A DNA stretch of 64,000 nt from Alcanivoracaceae bacterium (lineage in GTDB: Bacteria; Pseudomonadota; Gammaproteobacteria; Pseudomonadales; Alcanivoracaceae), in NCBI GenBank assembly GCA_029212745.1, contig JARGOL010000003.1, positions 62,001 through 126,000 on the forward strand, in the 5' to 3' direction. A program made the position numbers and the translations under genes. Of the stretch, positions 45,479 through 54,439 are shown piece by piece. The notes beneath the pieces are model-generated. The model worked only from the letters and a program-made list of their open reading frames with translations. It ran no database searches and had not been told where the DNA came from. How positions within the stretch are numbered: position 1 is the first letter of the stretch; every line of letters starts with the position of its first letter.

Positions 45479-46819
45479 TCAGAACTTGAGGGTCAGGGAG
45501 CCGGAGAATACGTGAACATCTCCATCGGCACTGACGCGCTCGTAGGGGTTGGAGGGATTGTCCGGGTTGGACGTGGTCAGCTCGAAATCGCGCTCCTTGA
45601 GCTGCTGGTACTGGTAACCGAAATCCAGGCGCAGGGGATAGGCCAGGATCGGCGGATCATCCAGCCGCAGGGTGCTGCCAAGACCGACAATGATGCGGTC
45701 GTTATCGAAGTAATTGACGTCCTCTGAACGCACGCTCTTCAGGGGTGAATCCTGCACGGCAATACCTGCGGTGAACAGGAAGTGTTCACCCACCGCAAGC
45801 TCGGCGCCAATGCGCGGCACGGTAACATCCTCGAACTGCAGGTTGGCCTGGTCACGCACGGTGTCCCGGGCCAGCTCTTCCGACAGGTCAGACCAGTTCT
45901 GCTGCTCCACCGAGGCAGCCACACGCAGGTTGTCGGTGAAACGGTAATGCACACCGAAAGACATGATGTCCGGCTGATAGGAGTCAATGGCATCAATCAT
46001 GATGGTCACGCCCGGCTCGTTAACGGTGCCAGGGATGGTGATGTTGGACGTCACACTGGTCTTTGCCGTGGAATGACCACGGAACGCAAATGCTGTTTCC
46101 AGGTTACGGGTGATGCAGTCGTTGTTGCCGCAGATCAGCTTGCCCCAATCCAGGTTGACGCCAACCACGGGACGAATAGACGGCTTGGCGTTTGCCGTCA
46201 GCGTCTCATACTGGGTGTTGCCCGCCAGGTCTGCCTCGGCCACCAGTTCGGCCTCCGAATGCAGGGTCACCAGCGCTGACGCACCGACACTGATACCGTG
46301 CAACGCTTCCATTGCGCCGCCCAGGTTCAGGAACAGCGGCTGGCGACCGTAAGTGAGGTACTGGCCTTCGCGGCTGGTGCTGGCATCGAACGCGAGCATC
46401 TCCTTGCCGTACTTTTCCACGCCGATCATGACGCCGAAGTAGATCGGCATGTCGTACTTGGTCAGGTCGGTGAGATCGGTCTTCAGGCCGATGAGCTGCT
46501 GCTGGGTAGGCGTGTCATCGAGCACGTCGCCGGTACGTACGTTGTAACCGTTACCATCCACACTGGTGGCACGCAGCTCATGGTCTCCATGGAGAAGACC
46601 CAGGGTCAGTTCGCCACGCGGGTCTTCGGTAAGGTAGCCCGGATTGTAGTAGATCGCGGACACCTGCGAGTTGAACATGGACAGCGCCTGGGCCGAGCCC
46701 ACGTCCATGGGCAGAATGCCGTAGTTGGTGCCGATATTTCCCATGCCGGCCAGGCTCTGCCCGGCGAACAGCGCCGACGCGAGAACAGTGGCGCAGCGAG
46801 TCTTGGCAAGCGCTCTCAT
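45479..46819 (-). CDS. aupA: FadL/OmpP1-family outer-membrane protein, AupA-like (copy 2)
   Basis: 446 residues, paralogue of the 40565-41908 product: the post-signal segment MGNIGTNYGILPMDVGSAQA matches MGNLATTYGVLPSDVASAQA. The NPA motif reads YYNPGYL here. C-terminus VFSGSLTLKF is identical. RBS AGGGAGA lies just ahead of the ATG, and a TATAAA element is about 30 bases upstream. Unlike copy 1 its leader has no terminator-like hairpin. The second copy may differ in substrate range or expression; Alcanivorax genomes are reported to hold several aupAB copies. Confidence 0.7.
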   Translation of the reverse strand: MRALAKTRCATVLASALFAGQSLAGMGNIGTNYGILPMDVGSAQALSMFNSQVSAIYYNPGYLTEDPRGELTLGLLHGDHELRATSVDGNGYNVRTGDVLDDTPTQQQLIGLKTDLTDLTKYDMPIYFGVMIGVEKYGKEMLAFDASTSREGQYLTYGRQPLFLNLGGAMEALHGISVGASALVTLHSEAELVAEADLAGNTQYETLTANAKPSIRPVVGVNLDWGKLICGNNDCITRNLETAFAFRGHSTAKTSVTSNITIPGTVNEPGVTIMIDAIDSYQPDIMSFGVHYRFTDNLRVAASVEQQNWSDLSEELARDTVRDQANLQFEDVTVPRIGAELAVGEHFLFTAGIAVQDSPLKSVRSEDVNYFDNDRIIVGLGSTLRLDDPPILAYPLRLDFGYQYQQLKERDFELTTSNPDNPSNPYERVSADGDVHVFSGSLTLKF

Positions 46820-46990
46820 GGGTTTCTCCCTTGTTATCCTGATTGGTCTTTATAGGTTTCGGTCAGGATAGGCGGGAGGCGGGTTACGTTCCGCAGGCAA
46901 AGCGTTCTGAAAGTGCTGCGCAATGAAACCGGATGACAAACAACCTTTTCCGCTTTGTAACAGCGCGCAGAAATGAAGATGCCGTGAAAT

Positions 46991-48217
46991 TCAGGCGAGA
47001 GTGCGCTGGCGCGCGGCTTCGGGAAGGTCGCCTTCAACGCCGAGCGCGGCGCGGGCAAAACGTTTCTTTACAAACGGGGTGTCATTGACCAGGCGCATGC
47101 CAGTGTTGCGCAACCAGCGGATGGGCAGCTGATCATGTTCGAACAGGCCCTTGAGGCCGATGAACGACGCCTGCATGAGCGCGTTATGGCCGCGCCGACG
47201 GCGCTGGTAACGTTTCAGTGCCGACACATGGGCCAGCCCCGGGCCACGGCGCCGCGCCCGCAGCAGTTCCTCGGCAAGCAATCCGGCATCCAGCATGCCC
47301 AGGTTGATGCCCTGCCCGGCCAGCGGATGCACCACGTGGGCGGCGTCACCGATCAGGGCCAGCCCGTCGCGCACATAGTCGCTGGCATGCAGGTTCATGA
47401 TCGGGAACACCTGGCGCTCACTGGCGAGAACGACATCGCCGAGCTGGTGCTCACTGGCGACTGACAGGGCAGCGGCGAATTCGTCGGCGGGCAGGTTCAT
47501 CAGCCGCTCACTCTCGGCGGGCGTGGTGGACCAGACCAGGGAACTGTGCTGCCCATCGCCAAACAACGGTAGCAACGCTACCGGACCCGTGGGCAGGAAC
47601 CACTGGCGTGCACAGTCGTCATGGGGCCGGGCGGTGGTAACACTGGCAACAATGGCGCGGTGACCGGTGTCCCGGACCGGCGCAGCAATACCGGCCGCCG
47701 CACGCACCCGCGAGCGGGCGCCATCGGCGCCCACCAGCAGGGACGCCTCGATGGCGTCACCGGCTGCCGGTACCACCAGCCAGCCGTGGGCACCACGACG
47801 GATATCCGTCACCGGCGTCTGGCACCGCCAGTCCACACCCAGCTCGCAGGCGCGAGCCCACAACGCGGCGACGGTATTACTGTTTTCGATGATCCAGCCC
47901 AGGTCACTGGCGCCTGCATCCGCCGCCGTGAACACCAGCTGGCCGGCGCCATCACTGTCCTGCACTTCCATGCGCGTGTAAGGCGCAATGCGCTGGTCAT
48001 CCAGCTTCTGCCAGACATCACAGGCGGCCAGCAACTGCCGGCTGGCCATATTGATGGCCGACACCCGCAGGTCGGCGTCACCCTCCGGCGATTGCGGCGG
48101 CGGACCCGCATCAAGCACGGTGACAGGGACATCCGCAGCGGCCAGAAGGCAGGCCAGCAGGCCGCCGGCCATGCCGCCGCCGACGATTACCACTGCTGGA
48201 GAGGCGGTTTCATTCAT
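46991..48217 (-). CDS. ubiI: UbiI-type FAD monooxygenase of ubiquinone synthesis
   Basis: 408 residues. FAD motif VIVGGGMAGGLLACLLA, DG motif GADGARSRVRAAAG, GD motif LIGDAAHVVHPLAGQGINLG. The segments RVSAINMASRQLLAACDVWQ and LGWIIENSNTVAALW match the VisC/UbiI branch (C5 hydroxylation) more than UbiH. ATGA overlap with pepP. In E. coli the order is pepP-ubiH-ubiI; here ubiH is not the next gene, so it is either elsewhere or covered by another hydroxylase. Confidence 0.86.
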   Translation of the reverse strand: MNETASPAVVIVGGGMAGGLLACLLAAADVPVTVLDAGPPPQSPEGDADLRVSAINMASRQLLAACDVWQKLDDQRIAPYTRMEVQDSDGAGQLVFTAADAGASDLGWIIENSNTVAALWARACELGVDWRCQTPVTDIRRGAHGWLVVPAAGDAIEASLLVGADGARSRVRAAAGIAAPVRDTGHRAIVASVTTARPHDDCARQWFLPTGPVALLPLFGDGQHSSLVWSTTPAESERLMNLPADEFAAALSVASEHQLGDVVLASERQVFPIMNLHASDYVRDGLALIGDAAHVVHPLAGQGINLGMLDAGLLAEELLRARRRGPGLAHVSALKRYQRRRRGHNALMQASFIGLKGLFEHDQLPIRWLRNTGMRLVNDTPFVKKRFARAALGVEGDLPEAARQRTLA

Positions 48218-49527
48218 GACGCCATCAGGGCCTCGATATCCGCCACGGCCGAGGGCACGTCCGCCGTCAGCACCTCATGGCCGTCACGGGTCACCGCCAC
48301 GTCATCCTCGATGCGGATGCCGATGCCGCGCCAGCGACTGTCCACTGTGTCGTCGTCGGGTGCCACATAGATGCCGGGCTCAACGGTCATCACCATGCCC
48401 GCTTCCAGCACCCGCCAGGCATCATCGACCTTGTAGTCGCCGACATCATGCACATCCAGGCCCAGCCAGTGGCCGGTGCGGTGCATGAAGAAACGCCGGT
48501 AGGCTTCCGTTTCCAGCATTTCTTCCAGGCTGCCCTGCAGCAGCCCGAGGTCGATCATGCCCTGGGTGAGTACGCGCGTGGCCGCCTCGTGGGACTGGTT
48601 CCAGTGATAGCCCGGCTGCACCTGCTCGATAGCAGCAGCCTGTGCCGCCAGCACCACTTCATACAGGGCCTGCTGGTCAGCACTGAACTTGCCGTTGACC
48701 GGAAAGGTGCGGGTGATGTCCGAGGCATAGTTGTGCAGCTCGCAACCGGCATCCACCAGCACCAGGTCGCCGTCACGCAGCTTGTCGGCGTTGTCGATGT
48801 AATGAAGGATGCAGCCGTTGCGGCCACCGCCAACGATGGACGGGTAGGCCGAGTAGCGGGCACCGTTGGTCATGAACTCGTGCAGGTACTCCGCTTCCAG
48901 CTGGTACTCATACATGCCCGGCTTCACCACCTGCATGGCCCGGCAATGGGCGGCCGCCGCGATTTCACCGGCACGTCGCATGATCTTCAGCTCGCCGGCA
49001 CTTTTGTATAGCCGCTGGTCATGGAGCAGGTGCGTGAGTGCCAGGAATTCGCCGGGCGGATGGGCGCCACTGCGCACCTTGGCGCGAATGCTGTTGACCC
49101 AGCCCATCACCCGGCGGTCAAAGTCGGACTCTCGCCCCATGTCGAAATATACCCGCTCACGCCCCTCGATCAGGCCGGGCAGGATCTCGTCGATGTCGGA
49201 GATGGGAAAGGCGTCGTCGGCACCGTATTTTTCTACCGCCCCGTCGGGGCCGGCACGATAGCCGTTCCAGGTTTCCATGGTGCGGTCCCGCTCGCGGCAG
49301 AACAGCACGAACTCACCGTGCTCACGGCCGGGAATCAGCGCCAGCACGGCCTCCGGCTCGGGAAAGCCGCACAGGTACCAGAAGTCACTGTCCTGGCGGT
49401 AGTGGTATTCCACATCCCGGTTGCGGGTGCGCTCCGGCGCCGCGGCCAGGATGGCGATACTGTTTTCTTCCATCAGCGCCATCAGTGCTCGACGACGACG
49501 CGCGAATTCCTGCTTGCCGATAGTCAT
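48214..49527 (-). CDS. pepP: Xaa-Pro aminopeptidase
   Basis: 437 residues, normal for PepP. Removes N-terminal residues ahead of proline. Dinuclear-metal ligands are recognisable in LVDAGCELHNYASDITRTF (two Asp), HRTGHWLGLDVHDVGD (His) and VEPGIYVAP (Glu), plus the final IEDDVAVT. An N-terminal creatinase-like domain precedes. Starts one base after ygfB and overlaps ubiI by ATGA. Confidence 0.95.
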   Translation of the reverse strand: MTIGKQEFARRRRALMALMEENSIAILAAAPERTRNRDVEYHYRQDSDFWYLCGFPEPEAVLALIPGREHGEFVLFCRERDRTMETWNGYRAGPDGAVEKYGADDAFPISDIDEILPGLIEGRERVYFDMGRESDFDRRVMGWVNSIRAKVRSGAHPPGEFLALTHLLHDQRLYKSAGELKIMRRAGEIAAAAHCRAMQVVKPGMYEYQLEAEYLHEFMTNGARYSAYPSIVGGGRNGCILHYIDNADKLRDGDLVLVDAGCELHNYASDITRTFPVNGKFSADQQALYEVVLAAQAAAIEQVQPGYHWNQSHEAATRVLTQGMIDLGLLQGSLEEMLETEAYRRFFMHRTGHWLGLDVHDVGDYKVDDAWRVLEAGMVMTVEPGIYVAPDDDTVDSRWRGIGIRIEDDVAVTRDGHEVLTADVPSAVADIEALMAS

Positions 49528-49528
49528 G

Positions 49529-50113
49529 TCAGTGCCTGGTTACCGGTTTTTCCTGTTTGTTTGACTGGCGTGCCCGCAGGGCCAGCTCGGTGAAGATCAT
49601 CATCGCGGCCACGCGACAATGTTCGCTGACCTGCTCGAACATGTCTTCCTCTTCGGCCCCGTCATCGGCGGGCAGCTCCACGTGGGACACCGCCACCAGG
49701 TCGGACAGGGCCTCCTGCAGGCCGGTGGGCAGGTCGGCGTCGCGGACGCCGGCTGAGCCGGTGCCGAAGCCGGCCAGGAAGCCCTCACACCAGTGGCCCA
49801 GTGTGGCAACACGGATTTCCAGTTCCTCATGTTCCGGCAGCAACAGAACCAGGTCCAGGCCCTCCCCCTCATAAGCCTGGCGCACCTGGTCACGCAGGCC
49901 GAGCAGGAGCTGCCGCGCCTCCTCGCTCCAGTGGCCGTCCAGGTCCACATGGGCAGCCAGCACCCCCAGCAGGCCCGGATCATCCTCGGTGAAGCCGGTA
50001 CTGAGCAGGCCACAGATGACACCGTGGAGCTCGGCGGGGCTGTGGGCCACACCGGCGCGCGCCAGGGTTTCGGCCAGCGGCTGGTAATATTCGGGGGTGC
50101 TTTGGTATGTCAT
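49529..50113 (-). CDS. ygfB: UPF0149 (YgfB) family protein
   Basis: 194 residues, helical. Family-typical stretches are AELHGVICGLLSTG near residue 30 and FLAGFGTGS near 115, followed by an acidic region (ELPADDGAEEEDMFEQV). In Pseudomonas YgfB is linked to beta-lactam resistance through AlpA regulation; the role here is unknown. First gene of ygfB-pepP-ubiI. Confidence 0.92.
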   Translation of the reverse strand: MTYQSTPEYYQPLAETLARAGVAHSPAELHGVICGLLSTGFTEDDPGLLGVLAAHVDLDGHWSEEARQLLLGLRDQVRQAYEGEGLDLVLLLPEHEELEIRVATLGHWCEGFLAGFGTGSAGVRDADLPTGLQEALSDLVAVSHVELPADDGAEEEDMFEQVSEHCRVAAMMIFTELALRARQSNKQEKPVTRH

Positions 50114-50188
50114 GGTAAGGCTCTGCCCTCAACTTGAAGTCAGTTATATAAAGCGCTGCTAAGTGGTTATCAAATCAGGATTTCTGGA

Positions 50189-50217
50189 TTGACCCCCCGG
50201 TGGGGCCTCTCTAGTAT
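50189..50217 (+). promoter_or_regulatory. Sigma-70 promoter for TIGR02449-zapA
   Basis: -35 TTGACC (50189-50194), 17-base spacer, -10 TAGTAT (50212-50217), with the first ATG about 45 bases downstream. Confidence 0.75.
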
Positions 50218-50261
50218 TACTCGAGGGTGGATAACATTAGGCGAACTGGCAGCAATTTGCC

Positions 50262-50474
50262 ATGAATGAACAAGAACAACTACAGCAGCTTGAACAGCGG
50301 GTAGAGGAACTGCTCTCCCTGAGCGCACGCTTGCGCCAGGAAAACGAGGCACTGTCTTCACGTGAGGGCAAGCTGCTGGAAGAGCGCGCCGACCTGCTGA
50401 AGAAGAATGATGTCGCCCGCGCCAAGGTGGAAGCCATCATCACGCGCCTCAAATCCCTGGAGCAGGAACCATGA
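50262..50474 (+). CDS. Small coiled-coil protein, TIGR02449 family
   Basis: 70 residues, almost entirely one coiled coil (LEQRVEELLSLSARLRQENE; KLLEERADLLKKNDVARAKV). Comparable to ZapB in size and character. The stop overlaps the zapA start (ATGA). This TIGR02449-zapA order is conserved in Pseudomonas relatives and suggests a division-associated role. Confidence 0.9.
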   Translation: MNEQEQLQQLEQRVEELLSLSARLRQENEALSSREGKLLEERADLLKKNDVARAKVEAIITRLKSLEQEP

Positions 50475-50791
50475 GCGACCAATCCTCGGTGGTAGTCCAC
50501 CTTCTCGACAAAGAGTATCGAGTGGGCTGCTCGCCGGAAGAACGCGATGAACTGCTGCAGGCGGCCCGCTTCCTCGACGACAAGATGCGTGAGGTCAAGG
50601 AAGCCAATGTCATCGGCCTCGAGCGCATTGCCGTCATGGCGGCACTGAATATTTCCCACGAACTGTTGCAGGCAAACAACACCCTCAAGGACCGCACGGA
50701 CAGCAGCGCACGGGTCTCCACCCTGCTCAACAAGGTGGAAGCCGAGATTCGCGCCGTGCAGAAACAGCAGGATGAACAGGGCCTGGCCTGA
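50471..50791 (+). CDS. zapA: Cell division protein ZapA
   Basis: 106 residues. ZapA bundles FtsZ protofilaments at midcell. The N-terminal segment VVVHLLDKEYRVGCSPEERD and the following AARFLDDKMREVK are diagnostic, with a C-terminal coiled coil. Followed directly by the 6S RNA gene, as in other gammaproteobacteria. Confidence 0.95.
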   Translation: MSDQSSVVVHLLDKEYRVGCSPEERDELLQAARFLDDKMREVKEANVIGLERIAVMAALNISHELLQANNTLKDRTDSSARVSTLLNKVEAEIRAVQKQQDEQGLA

Positions 50792-50797
50792 TTCACA

Positions 50798-50826
50798 CTG
50801 ACGTCACTGCCCTGCCTTGATATAAT
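50798..50826 (+). promoter_or_regulatory. 6S RNA promoter
   Basis: -10 TATAAT (50821-50826) and a weak -35 CTGACG (50798-50803) 17 bases apart, just ahead of the 6S RNA. Confidence 0.75.
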
Positions 50827-50831
50827 CCCCC

Positions 50832-51021
50832 TGTTGTTCCCTGGTGTGTTTGCCAGCCCGGCGATGTCCCTGAGCCGATGCTTTTTACCCAGGGGGCGAA
50901 AATGGCAGTCCTGTGCGCATGTCCGCTACGGCGGAAAGCCTGATGGCCTGCATGACGTCTCCACCTTGAACCGAAGGGTTCAAGGGCCAAGCCGGCAGCG
51001 GCACAGCCGGGGAACTTCCTT
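50832..51021 (+). ncRNA. ssrS: 6S RNA
   Basis: About 190 bases between zapA and the 5-formyl-THF cyclo-ligase gene, the conserved ssrS position. The 5' segment GTTCCCTGGTGTGTTTGC pairs with the 3' end GGCACAGCCGGGGAAC. The conserved CCCTGAGCCGATG block and the CACCTTGAACCGAAGGGTTC block, with its TTGAACC/GGTTCAAG hairpin, are both present. 6S RNA mimics an open promoter and sequesters sigma-70 RNA polymerase. A 90-codon reading frame over it is spurious. The ends are estimated from the pairing. Confidence 0.93.
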
Positions 51022-51099
51022 ATTCTGTCCCGGGGGACCCATGCGCGCGACACCCGCCCTGACACCGTCGACCAACGCCACCCGCCCGGGATCTCCGCT

Positions 51100-51696
51100 G
51101 TGACACAGGCTGTGCACGACACGCTCAGCGACCACCACTTCCAGCAGCGCCGCGTGATTCGCCGGCGCATGCGCGACAAGCGCCGACAGCTGCCCGCCTG
51201 GGAACGCGAGGAAGCGGCCTGGCGGCTGGAGCGCCACCTGCAGAGCCAGATCTGGTTTGCCCGCGCCAATCGCATCGGCCTGTACCTGCCCAACGAGGGC
51301 GAGCTGGATGTGCTGCCGGCGGTGCTGGGCACCCATCGCCGCGGGCGCAGCCTGTTCCTGCCGGTGCTGCGCAACCGCCATCACATGTCATTCTGCCGCT
51401 GGATCCCTGGCGAACCGCTGGTGGAGAACCGCTTCGGCATTCCCGAGCCACAACCCGCCCGGCAGCAGCCCGTGGCCAACTGGAGCCTGGATGTGCTGCT
51501 TTTGCCGCTGGTGGCATTCGACGCCCACGGCAACCGGCTGGGCATGGGAGGGGGGTTCTACGATCGCACCCTGGCACAGCTGATCAACCGGCCTCGGCGG
51601 CCGCGGCTGATCGGCATCGGGTATCGATTTCAGGAAGTGGATGCCCTGCCCGTCGCACCATGGGACAGGCGTCTGGACGAAGTAATTACTGACTAG
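51100..51696 (+). CDS. 5-formyltetrahydrofolate cyclo-ligase
   Basis: 198 residues (GTG start at 51100). Converts 5-formyl-THF to 5,10-methenyl-THF with ATP. Motifs: RRRMRDKRRQLPAWERE near the N-terminus, LPLVAFDAHGNRLGMGGGFY DRTL (the diagnostic GMGGGFYD), and IGIGYRFQEVDALP. Downstream of 6S RNA as in E. coli ygfA; possibly processed from a common transcript. Confidence 0.94.
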   Translation: MTQAVHDTLSDHHFQQRRVIRRRMRDKRRQLPAWEREEAAWRLERHLQSQIWFARANRIGLYLPNEGELDVLPAVLGTHRRGRSLFLPVLRNRHHMSFCRWIPGEPLVENRFGIPEPQPARQQPVANWSLDVLLLPLVAFDAHGNRLGMGGGFYDRTLAQLINRPRRPRLIGIGYRFQEVDALPVAPWDRRLDEVITD

Positions 51697-51845
51697 CGGA
51701 TACCGGGTGCTACCACACCGGCCATGGCCGTTTTCGCAGCGGGCTGCTCATCGTCGCTGCTGCCATGGCTGATGGCGCTGACCAGTACGCCGAGCCCGAA
51801 TACCAGGGCCAGAATCAGCAGTGCGTCGGGTTTCTTGTTGTTCAT
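51693..51845 (-). CDS. Small single-span membrane protein
   Basis: 50 codons from ATG 51845: MNNKKPDALLILALVFGLGV then a polar, Ala/Gly-rich tail ending VVAPGIR. One membrane segment (about 8-24) after a basic start. The composition looks coding and the stop overlaps the stop of the cyclo-ligase by a few bases. No clear RBS (GGTAAAAC). Plausible small gene, not proven. Confidence 0.5.
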   Translation of the reverse strand: MNNKKPDALLILALVFGLGVLVSAISHGSSDDEQPAAKTAMAGVVAPGIR

Positions 51846-52042
51846 GTGTCCGTTTTACCTGTGTTGTTCGGCTTGATAAGCATTTTTACCGAGCGCGGAG
51901 CGACACAATACCCACTCCGGGGTCCTGTAAACCGAGATACAGTTCAAAAAATAGACACTGGATGGCCAAAACTCAATAGGTTAGACGACCTAGTTCACAC
52001 TTTCAGCGAGATGCAGGCCCCAACAACGCGGAAACACAGGCG
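51846..52042. other. Gene-free stretch downstream of ilvA
   Basis: No gene, strong promoter or terminator is seen. A TTGAAC on the minus strand near 51940 could be a -35 for the small membrane gene, but no well-placed -10 accompanies it. Confidence 0.5.
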
Positions 52043-53560
52043 TCAGTTCAGGAACAGCCGGTATGCCGGGTTGTCGGTTTCTTCCACCATCCGGTACGGC
52101 ACCTTGCGCAGGTCGCGGCGCAGGCGCGCCACATCGCCGGCCTTTACCTGGAACCCCACCAGCACGCGCCCGTAGGCGGCACCGTGGTTGCGGTAATGGA
52201 ACAGGCTGATGTTCCAGCGCCCGCCGAGCGCCAGCAGGAAGGCCATCAGTGCGCCCGGGCGCTCGGGGAATTCCACCCGGAACAGCATCTCATCCAGGTC
52301 ACGGCGACTGGCATGCCCACCCACCAGGTGACGGATATGCAACTTGGCCATCTCGTTGCTGGTCATGTCCTCCACCGGATAGCCCTTCTCTTCCAGCGCC
52401 GCAATCAGCGGCGGCAGGTCTTCGGCGCCGGGCTGGGTCTGCACCCCGACGAAGATATTGGCATCGCTGTCATCGCTGTAGCGGTAGTTGAATTCGGTGA
52501 TGGCCCGCTTGCCCAAGGTCTGGCAGAAACGGCGGAAGCTGCCCGGCTTTTCCGGGATGGTCACCGCCAGGATGGCTTCACGCTGCTCACCCAGCTCGGC
52601 GCGCTCGGAGACATGACGCAGGCGGTCGAAATTGACGTTGGCACCGCTTTGCACCGCCACCAGCGTCTTGCCACTGACACCTTCGCGCGCCACCCATTTT
52701 TTCAGGCCCGCCAGCGCCAGCGCACCGGCCGGCTCGGTCACCGCCCGGGTGTCCTCGAAGGTATCCTTGATGGCGGCACAGATTTCGTCCGTGGTGGCGG
52801 TGATGACTTCATCCACGGTCCTGCGCAGGACGCGGAAGGTCTCCTTGCCGATCTGCCTGACGGCCACGCCGTCGGCAAACAGCCCCACTTCCTTGAGCAC
52901 CACACGACGCTTCTTCTCCAGCGCCGCTTTCAGGCAGGCGGCATCCTCCGGCTCGACGCCGATGATGCGCACCTCCGGGCGGACATACTTGATATAGGCC
53001 GCCATGCCGGCTGCCAGGCCACCACCGCCCACCGGAATGAACACGGCATCCAGGTCACCGGTGTGCTGGCGCAGGATCTCCATGCCCACGGTGCCCTGCC
53101 CGGCAATGACTTCCGGATCATCGTAGGGGTGGATAAAGGTCAGCCCTTCTTTGGCCTGGATCTCAAGGGCATGGGCCAGCGCATCATCAAAGGTATCGCC
53201 GTGCAGGATCACGCGCGCGCCGCGCTGGCGCACCGAGCGCACCTTGATCTCCGGTGTCGTGCGCGGCATGACAATGATGGCCCGCACTCCCAGGAACGCA
53301 GCGCCCAGGGCCAGCCCCTGGGCATGATTGCCGGCTGACGCGCAGATCACGCCGCGGGCCTGCTCTTCTTCGCTGAGGCTGGCGATCTTGTTGTAGGCAC
53401 CACGGCACTTGAATGAAAACACCGGCTGCAGGTCTTCACGCTTGAGCAGCACACGGTTGTCCAGCCGACGTGAGATCAGCGGCGCTTCGTGGATAGGTGT
53501 TTCCACGGCCACGTCATAGACACGGGAGCGAAGAATCTTCTTGATGTATCTGTCTGGCAT
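52043..53560 (-). CDS. ilvA: Threonine ammonia-lyase, biosynthetic
   Basis: 505 residues from [20 protein letters not shown] (ATG 53560); the 44 upstream codons in frame are not family-like. Deaminates threonine to 2-oxobutanoate, the first committed step to isoleucine. PLP Lys in [12 protein letters not shown], phosphate loop [14 protein letters not shown] (read [11 protein letters not shown]). Two C-terminal ACT-like regulatory repeats ([40 protein letters not shown]) bind isoleucine/valine. Confidence 0.96.
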   Translation of the reverse strand: MPDRYIKKILRSRVYDVAVETPIHEAPLISRRLDNRVLLKREDLQPVFSFKCRGAYNKIASLSEEEQARGVICASAGNHAQGLALGAAFLGVRAIIVMPRTTPEIKVRSVRQRGARVILHGDTFDDALAHALEIQAKEGLTFIHPYDDPEVIAGQGTVGMEILRQHTGDLDAVFIPVGGGGLAAGMAAYIKYVRPEVRIIGVEPEDAACLKAALEKKRRVVLKEVGLFADGVAVRQIGKETFRVLRRTVDEVITATTDEICAAIKDTFEDTRAVTEPAGALALAGLKKWVAREGVSGKTLVAVQSGANVNFDRLRHVSERAELGEQREAILAVTIPEKPGSFRRFCQTLGKRAITEFNYRYSDDSDANIFVGVQTQPGAEDLPPLIAALEEKGYPVEDMTSNEMAKLHIRHLVGGHASRRDLDEMLFRVEFPERPGALMAFLLALGGRWNISLFHYRNHGAAYGRVLVGFQVKAGDVARLRRDLRKVPYRMVEETDNPAYRLFLN

Positions 53561-53660
53561 GTGGGCGCGGCCGGTTGATAGCGTGGGGTCAGGCGTTGAT
53601 GTTACGCAGCCGCGGGGACCGGCGTCTACTGTGCCGGTGCCCTTTCGGCCACCATACACG

Positions 53661-53670
53661 CTGCTATACT
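53661..53670 (+). promoter_or_regulatory. Probable extended -10 promoter for rpiA
   Basis: TGC-TATACT (53662-53670) is an extended -10, with rpiA starting at 53779. The -35 is poor. Confidence 0.5.
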
Positions 53671-53778
53671 CGTCAGCCTCTGGATGATTCACCGCGCACC
53701 CTGCGCGCCCCGGCCTATTTGAAACATGGTGCGCTGAGGGCCACCCGGAGGCCCCCTTGCACCCGACAGGAGTACGGC

Positions 53779-54432
53779 ATGGACCAGCAAGCGATGAAAC
53801 GCGCCGCCGCCGAGGCCGCGCTGGACTATATCGATGACGACACCATTGTCGGCATCGGCACCGGCAGCACAGCCAATTTCTTCATCGACGCACTGGCCGC
53901 GCGCAAGGGGCGCATACGCGGTGCCGTGGCCAGCAGTGAAGCCAGTGCCGAGCGCCTCAGGGGTCATGGCATCGAGGTGCTGGACCTGAACAATGTGGAT
54001 GGCATCCCCGTTTACGTGGACGGTGCCGATGAGGTCAATGAGCACCGCGAAATGATCAAGGGCGGCGGCGGCGCACTGACGCGGGAAAAGATTGTCGCCG
54101 CCGTTGCCGACCAGTTCATCTGCATTGTCGATGACAGCAAACGGGTGCGACGACTGGGCAGCTTCCCGCTACCGGTGGAGGTGATCCCCATGGCGCGTTC
54201 CTATGTGGCCCGCAAACTGGCGGCACTGGGCGGCCAGCCCGACTACCGCGAAGGCTTTGTCACCGACAACGGCAACCTTATCCTGGACGTGCACAACCTC
54301 GAGATCGACCGGCCGATCAAGCTGGAGGAAACCATCAACAACCTCACAGGCGTGGTCACCAACGGCCTGTTCGCCCGGCGCCCGGCAGACGTGGTGCTGG
54401 TGGGCACGAAATCCGGCGTCGACCGCTACTGA
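53779..54432 (+). CDS. rpiA: Ribose-5-phosphate isomerase A
   Basis: 217 residues from ATG 53779 behind CAGGAG. Interconverts ribose-5-phosphate and ribulose-5-phosphate. Signatures: [47 protein letters not shown] and [19 protein letters not shown]. Divergent from ilvA. The reductase gene follows after eight bases. Confidence 0.96.
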   Translation: MDQQAMKRAAAEAALDYIDDDTIVGIGTGSTANFFIDALAARKGRIRGAVASSEASAERLRGHGIEVLDLNNVDGIPVYVDGADEVNEHREMIKGGGGALTREKIVAAVADQFICIVDDSKRVRRLGSFPLPVEVIPMARSYVARKLAALGGQPDYREGFVTDNGNLILDVHNLEIDRPIKLEETINNLTGVVTNGLFARRPADVVLVGTKSGVDRY

Positions 54433-54439
54433 GGCGCAC

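Noticed and set aside
50834-51103. 90-codon open frame over the 6S RNA
   Set aside because: The sequence matches the 6S RNA blocks and terminal pairing; the frame is incidental.
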